Source of the DNA: Endomicrobium sp.
GTDB taxonomy: Bacteria; Elusimicrobiota; Endomicrobiia; Endomicrobiales; Endomicrobiaceae
Assembly (NCBI GenBank): GCA_031272265.1
Contig: JAISUD010000014.1
Span: 1 to 35,906 of the forward strand
Direction of reading: 5' to 3'
Length of the DNA stretch: 35,906 nucleotides
The position numbers and the translations under genes were made by a program. Below the pieces are notes generated by a model. That model was not told the origin of the DNA and made no database searches. It was given only the letters and a program-made list of their open reading frames with translations. Each line of letters begins with the position of its first letter. The first letter of the stretch is position 1. This document shows, piece after piece, positions 8,856 to 18,439 of the stretch.

Positions 8856-10286
8856 ATGGGAATAAATAACGCGAGAGAAATAAATAAGTTGAAACGTATA
8901 GACGAGATAAAAGTGAATTCTTTGCTTAAAATAAGTGCGTCTAGAAAAGAAATTGCTGGGATTTTGGAAAAAGCAAAGCGGTTGGAAAGACTTCCTCTGG
9001 AAGATTCTGCAAAACTTTTGTCGGTAACCGATCCCGCACTTCTTAAAAAGATTTATGGCGTGGCTTATTATGTAAAAAATAATGTATATGGGAAGAGGGT
9101 TGTATTATTTGTGCCGCTTTATATAAGCAATGTCTGCGCCAACAGCTGCCTTTACTGCGGTTTTTCTTCAAAAAATAAATCTGCCGAAAGAATAAAACTT
9201 ACGTTTCAAGAAATAACGGAGCAGACGGAAATACTTTTGAAAAGAGGGCATAAGCGCGTTTTAATTGTCGCGGGTGAAACGGCTTCTTCAAAAGAGAATA
9301 TAGATTATTATGTTGGCGCGATTGAAGCGGTTTACAGAGCAGAATATAAAAAAAATAGAATAAGAAGAGTGAATATAAACGTTGCCCCCCTTAGTATTGA
9401 AGACTTTAAAAAACTGAAAGAAGCGGGTATCGGTACTTATCAAATATTTCAGGAAACTTACCACGAGGAAACATACAGAAAACTTCATGTTGCCGGCACA
9501 AAATCGGATTTTAACAATCGTTTAGATGCTGTAGATAACGCGTTTAAAGCGGGTATTGACGATGTCGGAATAGGTCCGTTGCTGGGTCTTTATGATTATC
9601 GTTTTGAAATTCTTGCAATGCTTATGCATATAGAATATCTGGAAAAAACGTACGGAGTGGGACCTCATACTATTTCCGTTCCGCGTATGAAACCCGCGCC
9701 GGGATCCAAATACTCTTTAAATTCGGAATATCCGTTTACAGACGAGGAGTTTAAAAAGCTGGTTTCTGTTTTGAGACTCTCTGTTCCTTATAGCGGAATG
9801 ATAATGTCAACAAGAGAAAGCGCGGGTCTCAGGGACGTTCTTGTGAACTTAGGCGTTTCGCAGATAAGCGCGGAATCTGAAGTTGCTCCGGGCGGATATG
9901 AAAACAGTTTAAAAGAAGCTTTTAATAATAACGGCGGGCAAAGGCAGTTTAATCTAAATGATCAGCGTTCATTGAATGAAATAGTAATGTCCTTGCTCTC
10001 TCAGGGATTTATTCCGAGTTTTTGCGCCGCCTGCTACCGTAAGAACAGGACAGGTGGAAATTTTATGGATTTAGCTAAACCCGGTAAAATAAAACGCATG
10101 TGCAATATAAATGCTTTAATTACTTTAAAAGAGTATCTTGAGGATTTTGCAGAACTGAAAGTTAAAGAATTAGGTTGCAAGTTTATTGAGGAATATAGAA
10201 GAGGGATTCTCAGTAAAGCGGATGCCAAAATTTTGGATAAGTTTCTAATGAACGTAGACAACGGCGCGCGAGACGACTGTATTTGA
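8856..10286 (+). CDS. hydG: [FeFe]-hydrogenase H-cluster maturase HydG (radical SAM tyrosine lyase)
   Basis: Radical SAM CANSCLYCGF (CX3CX2C) and C-terminal FCAACYRKNRTGGNFMDLAKPGKIKRMC, matching the HydG CX2CX22C motif; GPHTISVPRMKPAPGS. Confidence 0.93.
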   Translation: MGINNAREINKLKRIDEIKVNSLLKISASRKEIAGILEKAKRLERLPLEDSAKLLSVTDPALLKKIYGVAYYVKNNVYGKRVVLFVPLYISNVCANSCLYCGFSSKNKSAERIKLTFQEITEQTEILLKRGHKRVLIVAGETASSKENIDYYVGAIEAVYRAEYKKNRIRRVNINVAPLSIEDFKKLKEAGIGTYQIFQETYHEETYRKLHVAGTKSDFNNRLDAVDNAFKAGIDDVGIGPLLGLYDYRFEILAMLMHIEYLEKTYGVGPHTISVPRMKPAPGSKYSLNSEYPFTDEEFKKLVSVLRLSVPYSGMIMSTRESAGLRDVLVNLGVSQISAESEVAPGGYENSLKEAFNNNGGQRQFNLNDQRSLNEIVMSLLSQGFIPSFCAACYRKNRTGGNFMDLAKPGKIKRMCNINALITLKEYLEDFAELKVKELGCKFIEEYRRGILSKADAKILDKFLMNVDNGARDDCI

Positions 10287-10551
10287 GCGGTTATATTCTT
10301 TTTTGGCTTATGAAGTTGAAGGTAGGTGTAGATTTTTAAATTAGTTGACTTCTCAAACTTTGTTTTCTCAGTTTGTGGTGAAAATTTTCTGAATAAAAAT
10401 TCTTTGTAAGATTATTAACGGACAGTGACTTTTTTATTGACTGTGTTTTATTGTAATTAGTTTTTGCTTATGTATTAATGTGTAAGTGAATTTTGCAGTT
10501 TTATGATTGTATTTATAGTGGCGGTAAAGGTGGCATTTAAAAATTAGTTTG

Positions 10552-10607
10552 TTGACAAAGAGTGGTTTAGTTTTATATAATCAGCAGTCGTAATATAAGA
10601 GTGCTAA
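10552..10607 (+). promoter_or_regulatory. Distal sigma70-type promoter with overlapping CIRCE-like operator (module 1)
   Basis: TTGACA (10552-10557), 18-bp spacer, TATAAT (10576-10581), then TCAGCAGTC-N9-GAGTGCTAA (10581-10607) compared with CIRCE TTAGCACTC-N9-GAGTGCTAA: 7/9 left arm, 9/9 right arm. Confidence 0.8.
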
Positions 10608-10729
10608 AAATGAAAAAGCTGCAAAGGTGGTAAATCTACCTGACTGGAAAGCAGGACGACCGGTATGAACAAAAAATTCTCTGTGGAAGTTGAAAACGGA
10701 CGGTTCTTTTTAGATACTGCTCTTGAATA

Positions 10730-10785
10730 TTGACAAGAATAATTTTGATTTTATATAATAAGCAATCATAAGATGAGAGTGCTGG
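10730..10785 (+). promoter_or_regulatory. Proximal sigma70-type promoter with overlapping CIRCE-like operator (module 2)
   Basis: TTGACA (10730-10735), 18-bp spacer, TATAAT (10754-10759), then TAAGCAATC-N9-GAGTGCTGG (10759-10785): 7/9 in each CIRCE arm. Confidence 0.75.
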
Positions 10786-10840
10786 TAATATAAATGGGTA
10801 AAACGATAATAAAATAGTATAAATATAAGGAGGAAGCAAA

Positions 10841-11125
10841 ATGATTAGGCCATTAGGTGAGAGAGTTTTGGTTAAGCCTGCGGAGGTTAAAGAAGTAAAG
10901 AAAGGCGGTATTATTATTCCCGATACTGCAAAAGAAAAACCTCAGGAGGGTGAAGTTGTTGCGGTAGGAACTGGCAGGACGACAGACGATGGCAAAGTGA
11001 TAGCTTTAAACGTAAAAGTGGGTGACAAAGTGCTTTTTGGAAAATATTCCGGGACTGAAGTGAAAATTGACGAAGTGGAACATCTTATAATGTCTCAGGA
11101 CGATATTTTAGGAATAATTGATTAA
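10841..11125 (+). CDS. groES: Co-chaperonin GroES
   Basis: [50 protein letters not shown] upstream; followed by groEL. Confidence 0.98.
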   Translation: MIRPLGERVLVKPAEVKEVKKGGIIIPDTAKEKPQEGEVVAVGTGRTTDDGKVIALNVKVGDKVLFGKYSGTEVKIDEVEHLIMSQDDILGIID

Positions 11126-11152
11126 TTAAATAAATAATAAGGAGAAAATAAT

Positions 11153-12781
11153 ATGGCAAAACAGTTAATTTATAACGACGAAGCCCGCAAAGCTATGAAA
11201 AGCGGGGTTGATAAGCTTGTAAATGCGGTAAAAGTTACTCTGGGGCCTAAAGGCAGATACGTAGTTCTGGATAAGAAATTTGGTTCGCCTACCGTTACAA
11301 ACGACGGCGTTACAATTGCCAAAGAGATTGACATTGAGGATCCCTTTGAAAATATGGGCGCTCAGCTCGTTAAAGAGGTGGCTTCAAAGACTAATGATAT
11401 AGCGGGAGATGGAACGACGACTGCCGCAGTTTTAGCGCAGTCTTTGATAAATGAAGGGCTTAAAAACATTACCGCGGGGGCGAATGCAAACCATATAAAG
11501 AAAGGCATTGAGAAAGCCGTTCGCGCAGTTATTGACGAAATTAAGAAAATTGCAAAGCAAGTAAAAAATAAAGAAGAAATAGCGCAAATTGCGTCAATCT
11601 CCGCAAGCGATAAAGAGATAGGGAATTTAATCGCTGATGCAATGGAAAAAGTAGGGAAAGACGGCGTTATAACTGTTGAAGAAGGGAAGTCGTCGGAGAC
11701 TACTCTTGATGTTGTAGAAGGAATGCAGTTTGACAGAGGATATAGTTCGCCTTATTTTGTAACCGATTCCGAAAGAATGCAGGGAGTTTTGGAGGATCCT
11801 TATATAATAATCACGGATAAGAAAATAAGCTCAATGCAGGAAGTGCTTCCTTTGCTTGAAAAGATTGTCCAAACTGGAAAACCTTTTATAATTATAGCGG
11901 AAGATATAGAAGGCGAAGCTTTTGCAACTTTGGTTCTCAATAAAATCAGAGGCACGCTTAAAGTTATAGCTGTGAAAGCGCCGGGATTTGGAGACAGAAG
12001 AAAAGAGATGCTTCAGGATATAGCGATTCTGACGGGCGGAACGGTTATTACCGAAGAAACAGGATTGAAGTTTGACAAGGCTACAATAGATCTTCTCGGA
12101 CAAGCGAAGAGAGTCGTTGTTGATAAAGAGAATACGACTATAGTTTCAGGACTCGGCGATAAAAAGGAAATTGAGTCAAGGATAGCGCAGATCCGTAAAC
12201 AGATTGAAGATACGAAATCGGAATACGATAAAGAAAAACTTCAAGAAAGACTTGCAAAATTAGTCGGCGGCGTTGCAGTTATAAACGTAGGCGCGGCAAC
12301 TGAAGCGGAGATGAAAACGAAAAAATTTAAAGTTGAAGACGCTTTAAACGCGACGAGAGCAGGCGTTGAAGAAGGTATTGTTGCCGGCGGAGGAGTGGCT
12401 CTTCTTAAAGCACAGAGTGTTTTAGAAAAAGTTGACGCCGCGGACTCTGACGAAAAAACAGGCGTTGAAATTGTTTTGAAAGCACTTGAAAGTCCCGTTA
12501 GGATGATAATTGAAAACGCTGGACTTGAAGCTTCCGTCATAGTTGATAGGATTAAAAATTCAGGAGACGCTACTTTCGGCTATAATGCGGACGTCAATGA
12601 ATATGTTGATATGATAAAAGCCGGTATTGTTGATCCTGCAAAAGTAACGAGAACGGCATTGGAAAATGCCGCTTCAATAGCTGGACTTATTCTTACGACT
12701 GAAACTCTGGTAACGGACATTCCTGATAAATCTCCAAAATTGCCTGTGGGTGGTGGAATGCCTCCGATGCCTGAATATTAA
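11153..12781 (+). CDS. groEL: Chaperonin GroEL
   Basis: [61 protein letters not shown]; 542 aa. Confidence 0.99.
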   Translation: MAKQLIYNDEARKAMKSGVDKLVNAVKVTLGPKGRYVVLDKKFGSPTVTNDGVTIAKEIDIEDPFENMGAQLVKEVASKTNDIAGDGTTTAAVLAQSLINEGLKNITAGANANHIKKGIEKAVRAVIDEIKKIAKQVKNKEEIAQIASISASDKEIGNLIADAMEKVGKDGVITVEEGKSSETTLDVVEGMQFDRGYSSPYFVTDSERMQGVLEDPYIIITDKKISSMQEVLPLLEKIVQTGKPFIIIAEDIEGEAFATLVLNKIRGTLKVIAVKAPGFGDRRKEMLQDIAILTGGTVITEETGLKFDKATIDLLGQAKRVVVDKENTTIVSGLGDKKEIESRIAQIRKQIEDTKSEYDKEKLQERLAKLVGGVAVINVGAATEAEMKTKKFKVEDALNATRAGVEEGIVAGGGVALLKAQSVLEKVDAADSDEKTGVEIVLKALESPVRMIIENAGLEASVIVDRIKNSGDATFGYNADVNEYVDMIKAGIVDPAKVTRTALENAASIAGLILTTETLVTDIPDKSPKLPVGGGMPPMPEY

Positions 12782-12800
12782 TCGTTTAGTAAAAAAAGGA

Positions 12801-12838
12801 ACGATTCCCGGCGGGCGAAAACGCCGGGAGTCGTTTTT
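12801..12838 (+). terminator. Rho-independent terminator after groEL
   Basis: ACGATTCCCGGCG-loop-CGCCGGGAGTCGT stem (13 bp with one G-U) followed by a T run. Confidence 0.88.
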
Positions 12839-13003
12839 AATGTTTATATAAAACATGTTTTTTTTAACGCTTAAACAGCGTTAAATAATTGTTTTAGTTT
12901 TAAATTTATTTACACTTGTTTCATTTATTTCATTGATTTTTTTACCGCTCCTGAAATGTGTAGTAAAAATCTGCGTGTTTTTTATTCTTGATTTACGTTT
13001 TGT

Positions 13004-13945
13004 TTATTTTGCCCTTGGGTGCGCTTTCTGGTAAACTTTTTTTAAGCTTTCTATTGTGACATGTGTGTAAATCTGGGTTGTGGAGAGGTTTTTGTGCCCC
13101 AGCATTTCTTGGACGCTTCTCAGATCGCACCCGTTGTCAAGAATATGGGTTGCAAATGTGTGTCTCAGCGTATGAGGGCTGACTTTCTTTATTACTCCCG
13201 CTTTAATAGATAAATTATGCACGATTCTTCTTGCGATTCTCTGACAGAGTCTTTTTGCTTGATTGTTTAAAAACAGAGGCGATTCTATACCACATGGAAG
13301 ACTAAGACGATGCCGTTCGCTTATATAATCTCTTATTGCGCTAAGACAAGTCTCTCCTACCGGCGCTATTCTCTCTTTGTTCCTTTTGCCCGTCACGGTT
13401 ACAGCGTTTGATATAAAATCTATATTTTTTAAGTTTAAACTTGCCAGCTCTTCAATTCTCAGACCGGAAGAGTAAAGAAGTTCAATCATCGCTTTATCGC
13501 GTAGATTTATGTCCGACAGGTTTAAAATTTTCTGTATTTCCTTCTCAGTTAAAAACGCCGGGACTCTTTTATCTTTTTTTGGTCCTTGCATGTCTTCCAG
13601 AGGACTTTTGTTGACAAAGCCGTTGATTGTTAGGAATTTGTAGAAAGTGCGTAATGCTGTTAATTTCCTCGCGGCGGTTACTTTGCTTAACTTTTTGCCG
13701 TTTAGTTCTTTCAGAAATCTCCTTATGTCGTGCTTGCTAGCGTATAAAAAGTTTGACTGCTTTTTCTGTAAGAAAAATTCAAAATCGCGTAGGTCTTTTG
13801 CGTAAGCTCTTAAAGTGTGCGGAGAAAAGTTTCGCTCGACACTGAGATATTTTTCAAAAGAATATTTTATATTTTCTTTTCCGGTGGGGCTGCCATTTTG
13901 GATTTCGAGCTTTTCGTTATTTTGATCCATTTTAGATTCCTGCAT
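13004..13945 (-). CDS. xerC: Tyrosine recombinase XerC/XerD family
   Basis: N-terminal SAM-like SVERNFSPHTLRAYAKDLRDF; catalytic SSGLRIEELASL, HTLRHTFATH, LGHKNLSTTQIYTHV. XerC versus XerD not resolved. Confidence 0.88.
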   Translation of the reverse strand: MQESKMDQNNEKLEIQNGSPTGKENIKYSFEKYLSVERNFSPHTLRAYAKDLRDFEFFLQKKQSNFLYASKHDIRRFLKELNGKKLSKVTAARKLTALRTFYKFLTINGFVNKSPLEDMQGPKKDKRVPAFLTEKEIQKILNLSDINLRDKAMIELLYSSGLRIEELASLNLKNIDFISNAVTVTGKRNKERIAPVGETCLSAIRDYISERHRLSLPCGIESPLFLNNQAKRLCQRIARRIVHNLSIKAGVIKKVSPHTLRHTFATHILDNGCDLRSVQEMLGHKNLSTTQIYTHVTIESLKKVYQKAHPRAK

Positions 13946-16065
13946 TTAGGAAATGAAGAGCAGGTTAGAAATGAACCTCTTCTTCCTGTCCTTTTAACCA
14001 TTTTTGAGTCGCATTTTTCACAATTTATATCCGTGTATTCCGGTGACGGCTTGATTACCTTATTTCCATTTTTGTCAATATTGTATATAGTTTTGCATTC
14101 TGGGTATTTTTTGCACGAAAGATATTGTTTGCCTTGAGACCCCACTTTTTTTATTAACGGACTTCCGCACTTTTCGCATTTCATATCTGTTTCCTCACCA
14201 TCTCGGACAACTTTTCCGTTTTTGTCTAAAGACAGCGTCGTTTTACATTCAGGATATTTAGAGCATCCTAAAAACTGCCCTCTTTTGAAATCCTTTATAA
14301 TCATATAGTTTCCGCATTTTGGGCATATTTCCGAACTGATCTTTTGCTGAATTTTTTGTTTTTGAAGATTTTTTTCTGCTTCGCTTAAGTTTTTGTCGAA
14401 CGGTTCGTAGAAATTCTTTAACACATTTTGCCACGCGGCTTTATCTTCTGCAATTTCGTCTAGTTTTTCTTCCACGTCGGCGGTAAATTTGACGTTGATT
14501 ATATCTCCGAAATGATGTTTTAAAACATTGTTTACGACGATTCCGAGATTTGTGGGGACAAATTTTTTACCCTCAATGCGTACGTATAACCTATCCGAAA
14601 TAGTTTTAAGTATCGGAGCGTAAGTTGAAGGTCTGCCTATACCATGCTCTTCAAGAGCTTTGATTAAGCTTGCTTCATTGTAATGTGGGGGCGGCTCTGT
14701 AAAATGCTGTTGTGAAAGTAATTGTAAAAAATTTAAATCTTCACCGTCTTTTAAATTAGGAAGCTTTGCTTCGTTGTCTAGGTCGTCTATGCCGTAAACT
14801 TTTAAGAATCCTTCAAAAAGCAACGTACTTCCTGAAGCTTTAAATAAATAGTTTTTCGCTGAAATCTCGGCGGTTACCACGTTGTAAACAGCATTTGCCA
14901 TCTGGCTTGCGATAAATCTTTTCCATATTAATTCGTAAAGTTTAAATTCGTCGTCGGATAGGTATTGTTTTATTTTCAAGGGTATTTTGTCCGGGGAAGT
15001 AGGTCTTATTGCTTCGTGGGCCTCCTGTGCACCTTTGGCTTTTGTTTTATAGATTCTTGGAGTTTTCGGCAAAAAAGAGTTTCCGTAAAGAGTTTCTATA
15101 AATTTTAATGTTTCATTCTGAACGCTTTTTGCGATATTTAAAGAATCCGTCCGCATGTAAGTTATAAGTCCGACTTGTGCACTTCCAATATGGACGCCTT
15201 CGTATAGTTTCTGCGCTATAAACATTGTTTTTGAAGCAGGAAAATCAAGTTTTCTTGAGGCGTCCTGCTGCATTGTTGAAGTGGTATATGGTGCGTAAGG
15301 GGAACGTTTCCGTTGACTTGTATTAACTGATTTTACAGCATATTCTGCGCCTTCAAGTTCTTTTAATATTTTATCGGCGTACTCTTTGTTTTTTACCGCA
15401 AGTTTGTCGTATTTAACACCGTTTTTTGAAAAAAGCTGGGCTTTAAAAGACGTTGCGTTTTTTTCAAGCTTTGATAGCTCCGCTTCAATCCGCCAGTATT
15501 CTACGGGAACAAAACTTTTAATTTCCTCTTCTCTGGCGCAAATAAGCATTACAGCTACGGATTGCACTCTTCCCGCAGAAAGCCCTAGTTTAATTTTTTT
15601 CCATAAAAGAGGCGAAAGTTTATAACCTACAAGTCTGTCTAAAATTCTGCGCGCCTGCTGGCTGTTTATAAGGTTCATATCTAATTTTCTCGGCTTTTTT
15701 ACGGCGTTGAGAATCGCTTCGGATGTTATTTCGTTAAATGTTATTCTTAGAATTTTATCGTCGGAAAGTTTTAAAGCTTCTTTTAAATGCCATGCAATTG
15801 CTTCTCCTTCACGGTCAAAATCGGTTGCAAGATAAATTTTTTCTGAATTTTTGGCTTGTTTTTTTAGATCAGATATAAGTTTCTTGGCTTTTAATATATT
15901 TATATATGTCGGTTTGAAGTTGTTTTCAATGTCAATGCCCAGTTTACTTTTTGGCAGATCCCTTATGTGCCCATAAGAGCTTTTTACAATGAAATCTTCG
16001 CCTAAAATTTTTGATATTGTTTTTTCTTTTGAGGGGGACTCTACTATGACTAAATATTTTGGCAT
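13867..16065 (-). CDS. topA: DNA topoisomerase I
   Basis: TOPRIM MPKYLVIVESPSKEKTISKIL, DFDREGEAIAWHL; active site LITYMRTDS; three C-terminal four-Cys zinc-ribbon repeats (CPKCGNY...CSKYPEC etc.). Confidence 0.97.
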   Translation of the reverse strand: MPKYLVIVESPSKEKTISKILGEDFIVKSSYGHIRDLPKSKLGIDIENNFKPTYINILKAKKLISDLKKQAKNSEKIYLATDFDREGEAIAWHLKEALKLSDDKILRITFNEITSEAILNAVKKPRKLDMNLINSQQARRILDRLVGYKLSPLLWKKIKLGLSAGRVQSVAVMLICAREEEIKSFVPVEYWRIEAELSKLEKNATSFKAQLFSKNGVKYDKLAVKNKEYADKILKELEGAEYAVKSVNTSQRKRSPYAPYTTSTMQQDASRKLDFPASKTMFIAQKLYEGVHIGSAQVGLITYMRTDSLNIAKSVQNETLKFIETLYGNSFLPKTPRIYKTKAKGAQEAHEAIRPTSPDKIPLKIKQYLSDDEFKLYELIWKRFIASQMANAVYNVVTAEISAKNYLFKASGSTLLFEGFLKVYGIDDLDNEAKLPNLKDGEDLNFLQLLSQQHFTEPPPHYNEASLIKALEEHGIGRPSTYAPILKTISDRLYVRIEGKKFVPTNLGIVVNNVLKHHFGDIINVKFTADVEEKLDEIAEDKAAWQNVLKNFYEPFDKNLSEAEKNLQKQKIQQKISSEICPKCGNYMIIKDFKRGQFLGCSKYPECKTTLSLDKNGKVVRDGEETDMKCEKCGSPLIKKVGSQGKQYLSCKKYPECKTIYNIDKNGNKVIKPSPEYTDINCEKCDSKMVKRTGRRGSFLTCSSFPKCRNLKWIKITKSSKSKMAAPPEKKI

Positions 16066-16084
16066 CGCTTTGTTCCTTTTGTTT

Positions 16085-17182
16085 TTAATACGCTCTTATA
16101 TAGATTTGTCCGGGTGCCGTCTTTATAAATTTGTTTATTTCAAGCTTTAAAATAGCTGACGCTATTTCAGGGATGCTTATGTTTAATTTCTGCGCGATTA
16201 GATCCAGTGGCATTCCATCGCCGTCATTTTCTATTAGACTGAGTATTTTTGATTCCAGTTTGTTAAGAGGCGGAAGTTTATCTGCCGTTTTTGCTGTTTT
16301 GTCTTTTGGAATCCATTCAAAATGGTCTGTTATATCGTTAGGATTTAATGCGGCAAAAGCTCCGTTTTGTATAAGTTCGTTTGCTCCTTTTGAGGCGTTT
16401 GAGTATATGCTTCCCGGAACTGCGAAAACATCTTTCCCATACTCGGCGCAGAATCTTGCTGTTATTATCGCTCCGCTTCCAAGCCCCGCTTCTGTAATCA
16501 GCGTTAATCTGGAAAATCCTGCTATTATTCTGTTTCTTCTGGGAAAAGACATTCTGTCGGGTTTTTTGCTGAGAGGGAATTCGCTTATAATTGCTCCCTC
16601 TTGTGAAATTTTTTCCTGAAGTTTTTTATTTTCAGGAGGATAATTTATAAGTAGTCCGTTTCCTAAAACAGCTATTGTTCTTGATTTGTTTTCCAAAGCT
16701 GCAACATGCGCATGGGTATCCACGCCTCTTGCCAGACCCGAAACGACGGTTATTCCTTTTTTTGCAAAATAAGACGCAAATTCCGATGTGACTGTTTTTC
16801 CGTAATTACTTATTTTTCTTGTCCCCACTATTGATATAGAGTCAAAATCTTCTTTTAAAATGCTGCCTTTAATATAAAGAATAAGCGGTTTATCAATTAG
16901 GTTTCTTAGTGGATTGGGATAATCGCTGTCGTTGTAAAAAACTATTTTTATGTCATTATTTAACGCAGTTTCAAATTCTTGTTCGGCTTCAATGGATTTT
17001 GAGGAGTTGCAGATTGACTCTGCAATTACCGGTCCTATACCGTCAACTAAAATGAGCTCTTTTTTAGGGGCTTTAAGAATTGATTCCACATCGCCGAATT
17101 TATCAAGCAATCTGAAAAATCTTACTGCTCCTATGTCTGTCGCTGAAAGAAGTTTAAGTAAAGATAAGCTTTTCCCGTTCAT
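16085..17182 (-). CDS. dprA: DNA processing protein DprA
   Basis: Rossmann-like core VGTRKISNYGK, VSGLARGVDTHAHVAAL, TIAVLGNGLLINYPPENKKL, SFPRRNRIIAGFS, EAGLGSGAIITARFCAEYGKDVFAVPG; C-terminal winged helix; uninterrupted. Confidence 0.95.
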   Translation of the reverse strand: MNGKSLSLLKLLSATDIGAVRFFRLLDKFGDVESILKAPKKELILVDGIGPVIAESICNSSKSIEAEQEFETALNNDIKIVFYNDSDYPNPLRNLIDKPLILYIKGSILKEDFDSISIVGTRKISNYGKTVTSEFASYFAKKGITVVSGLARGVDTHAHVAALENKSRTIAVLGNGLLINYPPENKKLQEKISQEGAIISEFPLSKKPDRMSFPRRNRIIAGFSRLTLITEAGLGSGAIITARFCAEYGKDVFAVPGSIYSNASKGANELIQNGAFAALNPNDITDHFEWIPKDKTAKTADKLPPLNKLESKILSLIENDGDGMPLDLIAQKLNISIPEIASAILKLEINKFIKTAPGQIYIRAY

Positions 17183-17481
17183 TAGAGGTTATTTTAAATA
17201 AATTATTAAAAATTTGTCAAAAATTCAATATTAAAGGGTATCATGTCTGTATGTTTGTGATTGACTTGCAGACTCCAAAATTGTAAAATAAGTTGGAAGT
17301 GTAGAGCAAAATGTAATTTGAAACGCGCAGAATGTAAAATCCTTTGGCAAGGACGGATTAAAACTGCTTTATCTATTAAAAAAGGAGGGGCAGTTTTTTG
17401 TATTATTGGAAATACAGGCGTTATTTTATCAACGGGTATAGGTGCTGTTTGCTTTTACTGTTTCTGAAACAGAGGGGTTTT

Positions 17482-18183
17482 GTGACGCTAACAGAGTCTA
17501 AAAGAAGCGGCGTTTTATATATTGTCCTGACGCTGATAGGGGATATTGAAGATGTAACTTTAAGGTTAGTGGGAATACTCTAAATAATGCGACTTGATTG
17601 CCTGTGAGGATACAAGAAAAAGTCTAAAGTTTTTATCTCATTTTGGGATTTTAAAACATTTAGTTAGTTTTTATTCTTATTAATGAACATTCTAAACTCA
17701 GATATATACTAGGGGGAGTTGTTAAAGGGGAGAAAAGTTGCTCTTATATCGGATGGGGGAACTCCACGTATTCCAGAATCCAGGCTGTATTTTAGTTAAA
17801 GAGGCGATAGAGAAATACGTAAAAATTGAAGTTTTAGCGGGTAATGACTGCTCTTGTAGACTCTAGGTTCGGGTCTTCTAATGAACGGTTTTATATTTTG
17901 CAAATTTTTAAAGAGAGAACCGGGCAAGATAAGAAAAGAGTTTTCTGAGCTTTTGAATTTAAGAAAAACTATTATCTTTTATGAATCTCTGCACAGAATA
18001 ATCAAAACTATAAGCATATGCGCGAATGTGTTCGGCAGGAACGTCAGAATCTGTCTTGTGAGAGAGAGGAATTCATAAGAGGACTGGCTGAGGAAATTTC
18101 AGAGAATATTAAAAATAGTCCCTGTTTGGCCGGCAAATTTGTAATGCTTATATATCCGCTAGGGAAACAAAAGGCGGAGTGAA
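17482..18183 (+). pseudogene. rsmI: Degraded rsmI (16S rRNA C1402 2'-O-methyltransferase)
   Basis: RsmI-like blocks in order but in different frames with stops: SGVLYIVLTLIGDIEDVTLRLVGIL; DLIACEDTRKSLK; SHFGILKHLVSFYSY; VALISDGGTPRIP; FLKREPGKIRKEFSELLNLRKTIIFYESLHRIIKTISICANVFGRNVRICLVRE. Confidence 0.88.
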
Positions 18184-18439
18184 ATTCTAAATGGACGACG
18201 GTTATCTGAAATATTTTTCCTTCGCCTACTGCTGTATATGTTATGATTTAAGACGTCACTTTTGTTAATTAAATAGAAAGGCATGGTCGAAAAAGCGGCC
18301 GTTTTTAAATTTGTTAAAGCGCGGCAAGAGCAGACTCAATATTTTAGTCCGGGATAGATTGTTTTATTTTTGTAATACTCTTAAGCTTAAGAGAAGTTTG
18401 ATTATAATCTTTACTTTATAGTTAAAATCGGAGATAAAA

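Noticed and set aside
10612-10670. tRNA-Ser(GGA)-like anticodon arm (CCTGA CTGGAAA GCAGG) upstream of groES
   Set aside because: No matching acceptor stem, D-arm or TTC-containing T-arm; the anticodon stem also has an A-G mismatch. Best treated as an unassigned hairpin.
10612-10670. Possible cyclic-di-GMP-I (GEMM) riboswitch from GGTAAA...GGAAAG...GGACG
   Set aside because: The conserved CAAAGCC-ACGG segment and correct order of paired elements are missing.
12241-12540. Minus-strand ORFs opposite groEL (and similar antisense ORFs over argJ, dprA, tsaC, nadC, secD, pfp)
   Set aside because: They mirror strongly supported genes on the other strand, have low-complexity Ser/Phe-rich translations and no recognisable motifs; codon-shadow artefacts.
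13004-13945. Tyrosine recombinase as a phage/integron integrase
   Set aside because: Length, domain pattern and topA-dprA neighbourhood fit housekeeping XerC; no att repeats or cargo genes seen.
13817-14137. Plus-strand 106-aa ORF over xerC/topA
   Set aside because: Antisense to the topA zinc-ribbon region; no ribosome-binding site or family resemblance.
17261-17467. 68-aa ORF as a membrane peptide gene
   Set aside because: No RBS or family resemblance; sits in decayed DNA upstream of the rsmI remnant.
17881-18078. 65-aa ORF as an independent small gene
   Set aside because: Sequence is the C-terminal half of RsmI; part of the pseudogene.
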